NCBI GenBank assembly: GCA_028710385.1 | Contig: JAQTUC010000057.1 | Coordinates: forward strand, 1-9,231 | From: Candidatus Omnitrophota bacterium | GTDB taxonomy: Bacteria > Omnitrophota > Gorgyraeia > Duberdicusellales > 4484-171 | Length of the DNA: 9,231 nt | Direction: 5' to 3' | Shown: piece after piece, positions 7,251 to 9,231 of the stretch | How the letters are laid out: every line of letters begins with the position of its first letter | Position numbering within the stretch: position 1 is the stretch's first letter | The notes under the pieces: model-generated | Told to the model about the DNA's origin: nothing | Database searches by the model: none | Seen by the model: the letters and a program-made list of their open reading frames with translations, nothing else | Program-made: the position numbers and the translations under genes

Positions 7251-7598
7251 TTATTTCTCGCTGTTATACTTTTCATCAATCACCCGCCTGCGTTCTGCCT
7301 GCAAGCTTCCGTCTACGTGATGTTTCCAGTTTGTATTTATGCTGCGAATAGGCTTGTAAAGCGCTTCATATACAAAATCCTCCAAAACGTCCTTACGCAC
7401 TTCATTCCTCTGTTGGTTATTCCCCGGACTCTTTCCTTCTGCGGCGTCCTTAGCCTGCATAGCTTCAGCCTGATACCTCATACGCATAGCAGGAACTCTT
7501 CTGTATACCGAGCTAAACGCCGTTCCTATCAAAAAGCAGAAAATAACAACCATGATGTAAAGCAATACCGTAACTTTCTTCGCTTTGCGTTTATCCAT
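7251..7598 (-). CDS. Small single-pass membrane protein of unknown function
   Basis: I do not recognise this 115-residue protein. It has a basic start (MDKRKAKK), one strongly hydrophobic helix at about 9-31 (TVLLYIMVVIFCFLIG), then about 80 charged, mostly helical residues with a glycine/asparagine/glutamine-rich break near 55-63 (KSPGNNQQ). By the positive-inside rule the N-terminus is probably cytoplasmic and the tail outside, but arginines just after the helix (VYRRVPAMRMR) weaken that. There is no signal-peptidase site I would trust and no cysteine suited to a lipoprotein. It lies 19 bases after the response regulator and 15 bases before the AlbA-TPR gene, so it should be co-translated with both. 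A strong AAGGAGG site 4 bases before the ATG confirms that it is a real gene. A membrane partner of one or both neighbours is the simplest guess. Confidence 0.8.
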   Translation of the reverse strand: MDKRKAKKVTVLLYIMVVIFCFLIGTAFSSVYRRVPAMRMRYQAEAMQAKDAAEGKSPGNNQQRNEVRKDVLEDFVYEALYKPIRSINTNWKHHVDGSLQAERRRVIDEKYNSEK

Positions 7599-7602
7599 AT
7601 CG

Positions 7603-7609
7603 CCTCCTT
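7603..7609 (-). promoter_or_regulatory. Strong ribosome binding site of the small membrane protein gene
   Basis: AAGGAGG on the minus strand, 4 bases before the ATG at 7596-7598. It is the best Shine-Dalgarno match in the window and is the main evidence that the unrecognised 115-residue frame is translated. Confidence 0.8.
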
Positions 7610-7617
7610 GAAATATA

Positions 7618-8436
7618 TTATTCGGCCTCTTTAAATTTTGTATCTTTTTCCAGAAGAATTCCCTGCTCGGTATGCTTTTGCATCCAATACTTAAGATCGT
7701 TTAAGGTTCTGTAAAAATCAACTATCGTAATTCTTTTTCCCTGGGAATATTCGTTATATAAGTTTCTATTACTTATTTTAGCGTAAATATAGCCGAATAA
7801 AATCCCTATGACAACTCCGGAAGTAATAATGATAAAATAAAAATTCTTGGTGATTTTTTTAAATTCTTCTTTTAAATTTTCCGTAAAGGAGCCTGAATGA
7901 TAATAAGTGCACACATTTTTATCCACGCAATTATCCATATCCTGGAAATTTTTTAATTTTTCTTGCACCTCCTGTTTAAAAGAAGAAAACTTTTTCTGTT
8001 TTGCTTCCTCAGGAGTAAGCTCTCCGCTAAAAACCCTTCCCATATATTCCTGGTACGGCAAAGCCTTTGACTGGCTCACCTGGATGTGCCTCACCAAGTG
8101 CCTTATATATTCCAGGTCAAACGGTTTTGTGATGTAATCAAAAACCCCTAATTCTGTCGCTTCCTTGACTGATGCCATATCTCCAAACGCAGTTATAATA
8201 ACGAACCTTATTTTGTCGTTTTTCTTTTTAATCTCTTTGATTGCTTCTATTCCGTTTAAACCGGGCATGCATAAATCTATAAAAACCAGGTTTATCGCCT
8301 GGCTCTCTACAACTTTTAAAGCCTCTTGGGCATTCGCCGCAGTTAAAACGCCGTAACCTTCCTCAATGAGAACTTTTGAAAGAAGCCTTGTTATTGAAGC
8401 TTCATCGTCTATAACCAGTATCCTTGTTGTATCCAT
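7618..8436 (-). CDS. Response regulator with a C-terminal membrane anchor and no DNA-binding domain
   Basis: This 272-residue protein begins with a full receiver domain (about 1-120). The acidic pair is D10/D11, the phospho-acceptor is D54 in VFIDLCMPG, the switch threonine is T82 in IITAFGD, and the conserved lysine is K104 in YITKPF. All are intact, so phosphotransfer from the overlapping kinase gene is expected. After the receiver there is no helix-turn-helix, sigma-54 ATPase, GGDEF or other known output domain. Instead there is a charged linker (125-197) with cysteines at 170 and 176, a hydrophobic helix at about 198-218 (IIITSGVVIGILFGYIYA), and a 50-residue tail. The output is therefore probably protein contact at the membrane. 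I take the ATG at 8434-8436, which overlaps the kinase stop as TGATG; a TTG one codon earlier (8439) is possible and is better spaced from the GGAGG site. Confidence 0.88.
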   Translation of the reverse strand: MDTTRILVIDDEASITRLLSKVLIEEGYGVLTAANAQEALKVVESQAINLVFIDLCMPGLNGIEAIKEIKKKNDKIRFVIITAFGDMASVKEATELGVFDYITKPFDLEYIRHLVRHIQVSQSKALPYQEYMGRVFSGELTPEEAKQKKFSSFKQEVQEKLKNFQDMDNCVDKNVCTYYHSGSFTENLKEEFKKITKNFYFIIITSGVVIGILFGYIYAKISNRNLYNEYSQGKRITIVDFYRTLNDLKYWMQKHTEQGILLEKDTKFKEAE

Positions 8437-9231
8437 CAAATTTGCGCCTCCCCGGCTGCAGGAAACCTGATAATGAATTCGGCTCCTTCTCCCAATTTTG
8501 AATTCACTTTTATACTGCCTGAATGCGAATTTACTATGCGCTGACAGATAGCAAGCCCCAGCCCTAAACTTTTCGGCCGGCGGGTGCTGAAAAAAGGCGT
8601 AAATATTTTATCTATAACATTCTCCGCAATCCCCGGCCCTGTGTCTTTAAATGATATTTCAACTGCATTTGCGCCGGCATCTTTTCTCGTCTCAATTGTT
8701 ATTATGCCTCCGCCAGGCATTACGGACTGGGCGTTAAACATTATGTTTAAAAAAACTTCCCTTAACTCGTCCAGAACCATTACCACATTAGGCAGATTGG
8801 GCTCTAAGCGCAGATTAATTTTAATGCCCTGCTTCTCAAACTGTTTGCCTGCCAATCCGGCAATCTGCTCCATGGCTTTATTAATATCAATTGCCTCTTT
8901 TTTACCGCCAGAGGGGCTGCAATACTGAAAAAGGCGGGCAATTATCCTTGAAGAAAGCTCCGCTGCCTGTTTTATGTCGTTTATTTCCTCCCATCCGAAT
9001 GAACCTGATTGCATGTGCTCCATAAGATACTGGGTATTACCTAATATTGTCGCAAGAGGATTGTTTATTTCATGAGCTATGCCTGCGGTAAAAAGCCCCA
9101 GAGAAGCCATTTTTTCCTTTTCTACCATCTGCTGCTGCATCATCCTGGTTTCTTCGTTTGCGCACCTGGCTTCTTCGTACAGGCGCACGCTCCATATTGA
9201 TATCGCCGCCTGGTTAGCCAGGAGAGAAAGC
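8436..9231 (-). CDS. Sensor histidine kinase, C-terminal part (GAF tail, HisKA, HATPase), open at the right edge
   Basis: The frame runs off the right edge; about 264 codons are visible. The outermost residues (LLANQAAISIWSVRLYEEA) look like the last helix of a GAF domain, so the GTG at 9186-9188 is an internal valine, not the start. A coiled linker leads to the H-box AGIAHEINNPLATI, whose phospho-accepting histidine is encoded at 9072-9074. The ATPase domain follows: N-box LREVFLNIMFNAQS, G1 KDTGPGI, F-box IFTPFFSTR and G2 SLGLGLAI. This is the HPK4/NtrB-like kind of kinase. Such kinases usually pair with an NtrC-type sigma-54 activator, but the partner here, overlapping by one base, has a membrane anchor instead. 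GAF-containing kinases of this type (for example PrsK of PEP-CTERM exopolysaccharide loci) are known near glycan clusters; whether this one belongs there depends on the missing N-terminus. Confidence 0.92.
   Translation of the reverse strand, partial: LSLLANQAAISIWSVRLYEEARCANEETRMMQQQMVEKEKMASLGLFTAGIAHEINNPLATILGNTQYLMEHMQSGSFGWEEINDIKQAAELSSRIIARLFQYCSPSGGKKEAIDINKAMEQIAGLAGKQFEKQGIKINLRLEPNLPNVVMVLDELREVFLNIMFNAQSVMPGGGIITIETRKDAGANAVEISFKDTGPGIAENVIDKIFTPFFSTRRPKSLGLGLAICQRIVNSHSGSIKVNSKLGEGAEFIIRFPAAGEAQI
8447..8453 (-). promoter_or_regulatory. Ribosome binding site of the response regulator gene
   Basis: GGGGAGG on the minus strand lies inside the last codons of the kinase gene, 10 bases before the ATG (8436) and 7 bases before the alternative TTG (8439). 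It supports reinitiation or coupled translation of the regulator at the TGATG overlap. Confidence 0.65.

Noticed and set aside
9186..9188. GTG as the start of the histidine kinase
   Set aside because: The frame stays open to the window edge and the 14 codons before it read as the end of a GAF domain (LLANQAAISI), so this is an internal valine codon.

Overview
The window is one strand of a single gene cluster: every supportable gene reads on the minus strand, from right to left, with gaps of 0-20 bases between most neighbours. It reads as a signalling block (right half) leading into an exopolysaccharide or capsule export block (left half). The sequence is AT-rich, the chain-length protein and its tyrosine kinase are separate genes, and only about half of the starts have a clear Shine-Dalgarno site. 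Together with the kinase / Wzz-like / glycosyltransferase mix this suggests a free-living or sediment bacterium, possibly of the PVC-Omnitrophota or Elusimicrobiota kind. That placement is a guess; nothing in the window fixes the taxon.

Signalling block, 9231 to 5211. It begins with the 3' part of a sensor histidine kinase whose visible left end looks like the tail of a GAF domain. A response regulator follows by a TGATG stop/start overlap. This regulator has an intact receiver domain, but in place of a DNA-binding domain it has a linker, one transmembrane helix and a short tail. Nineteen bases on is a 115-residue single-pass membrane protein that I do not recognise. Fifteen bases further is a 674-residue fusion: an AlbA/Schlafen-type (AlbA_2) domain, a RecG-C-terminal-like ATPase domain (HATPase_c_4), one transmembrane helix and about five TPR repeats. 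Three consecutive single-pass membrane proteins after a two-component kinase suggest a membrane-bound signalling complex rather than ordinary transcription control.

Polysaccharide block, 5202 to 1. It contains a Wzz/GumC-type chain-length protein, its partner BY-family tyrosine autokinase with a run of seven C-terminal tyrosines, a full-length ABC exporter half-transporter of the MsbA type, a family 2 glycosyltransferase, and the first 32 codons of another gene that overlaps the glycosyltransferase and runs off the left edge. The likely task is building and exporting a surface glycan, with chain length tuned by the Wzz/kinase pair. The right-hand signalling module may control it.

There are no RNA genes, CRISPR arrays, insertion sequences or convincing rho-independent terminators. 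The longest non-coding stretch is 128 bases (2967-3094).
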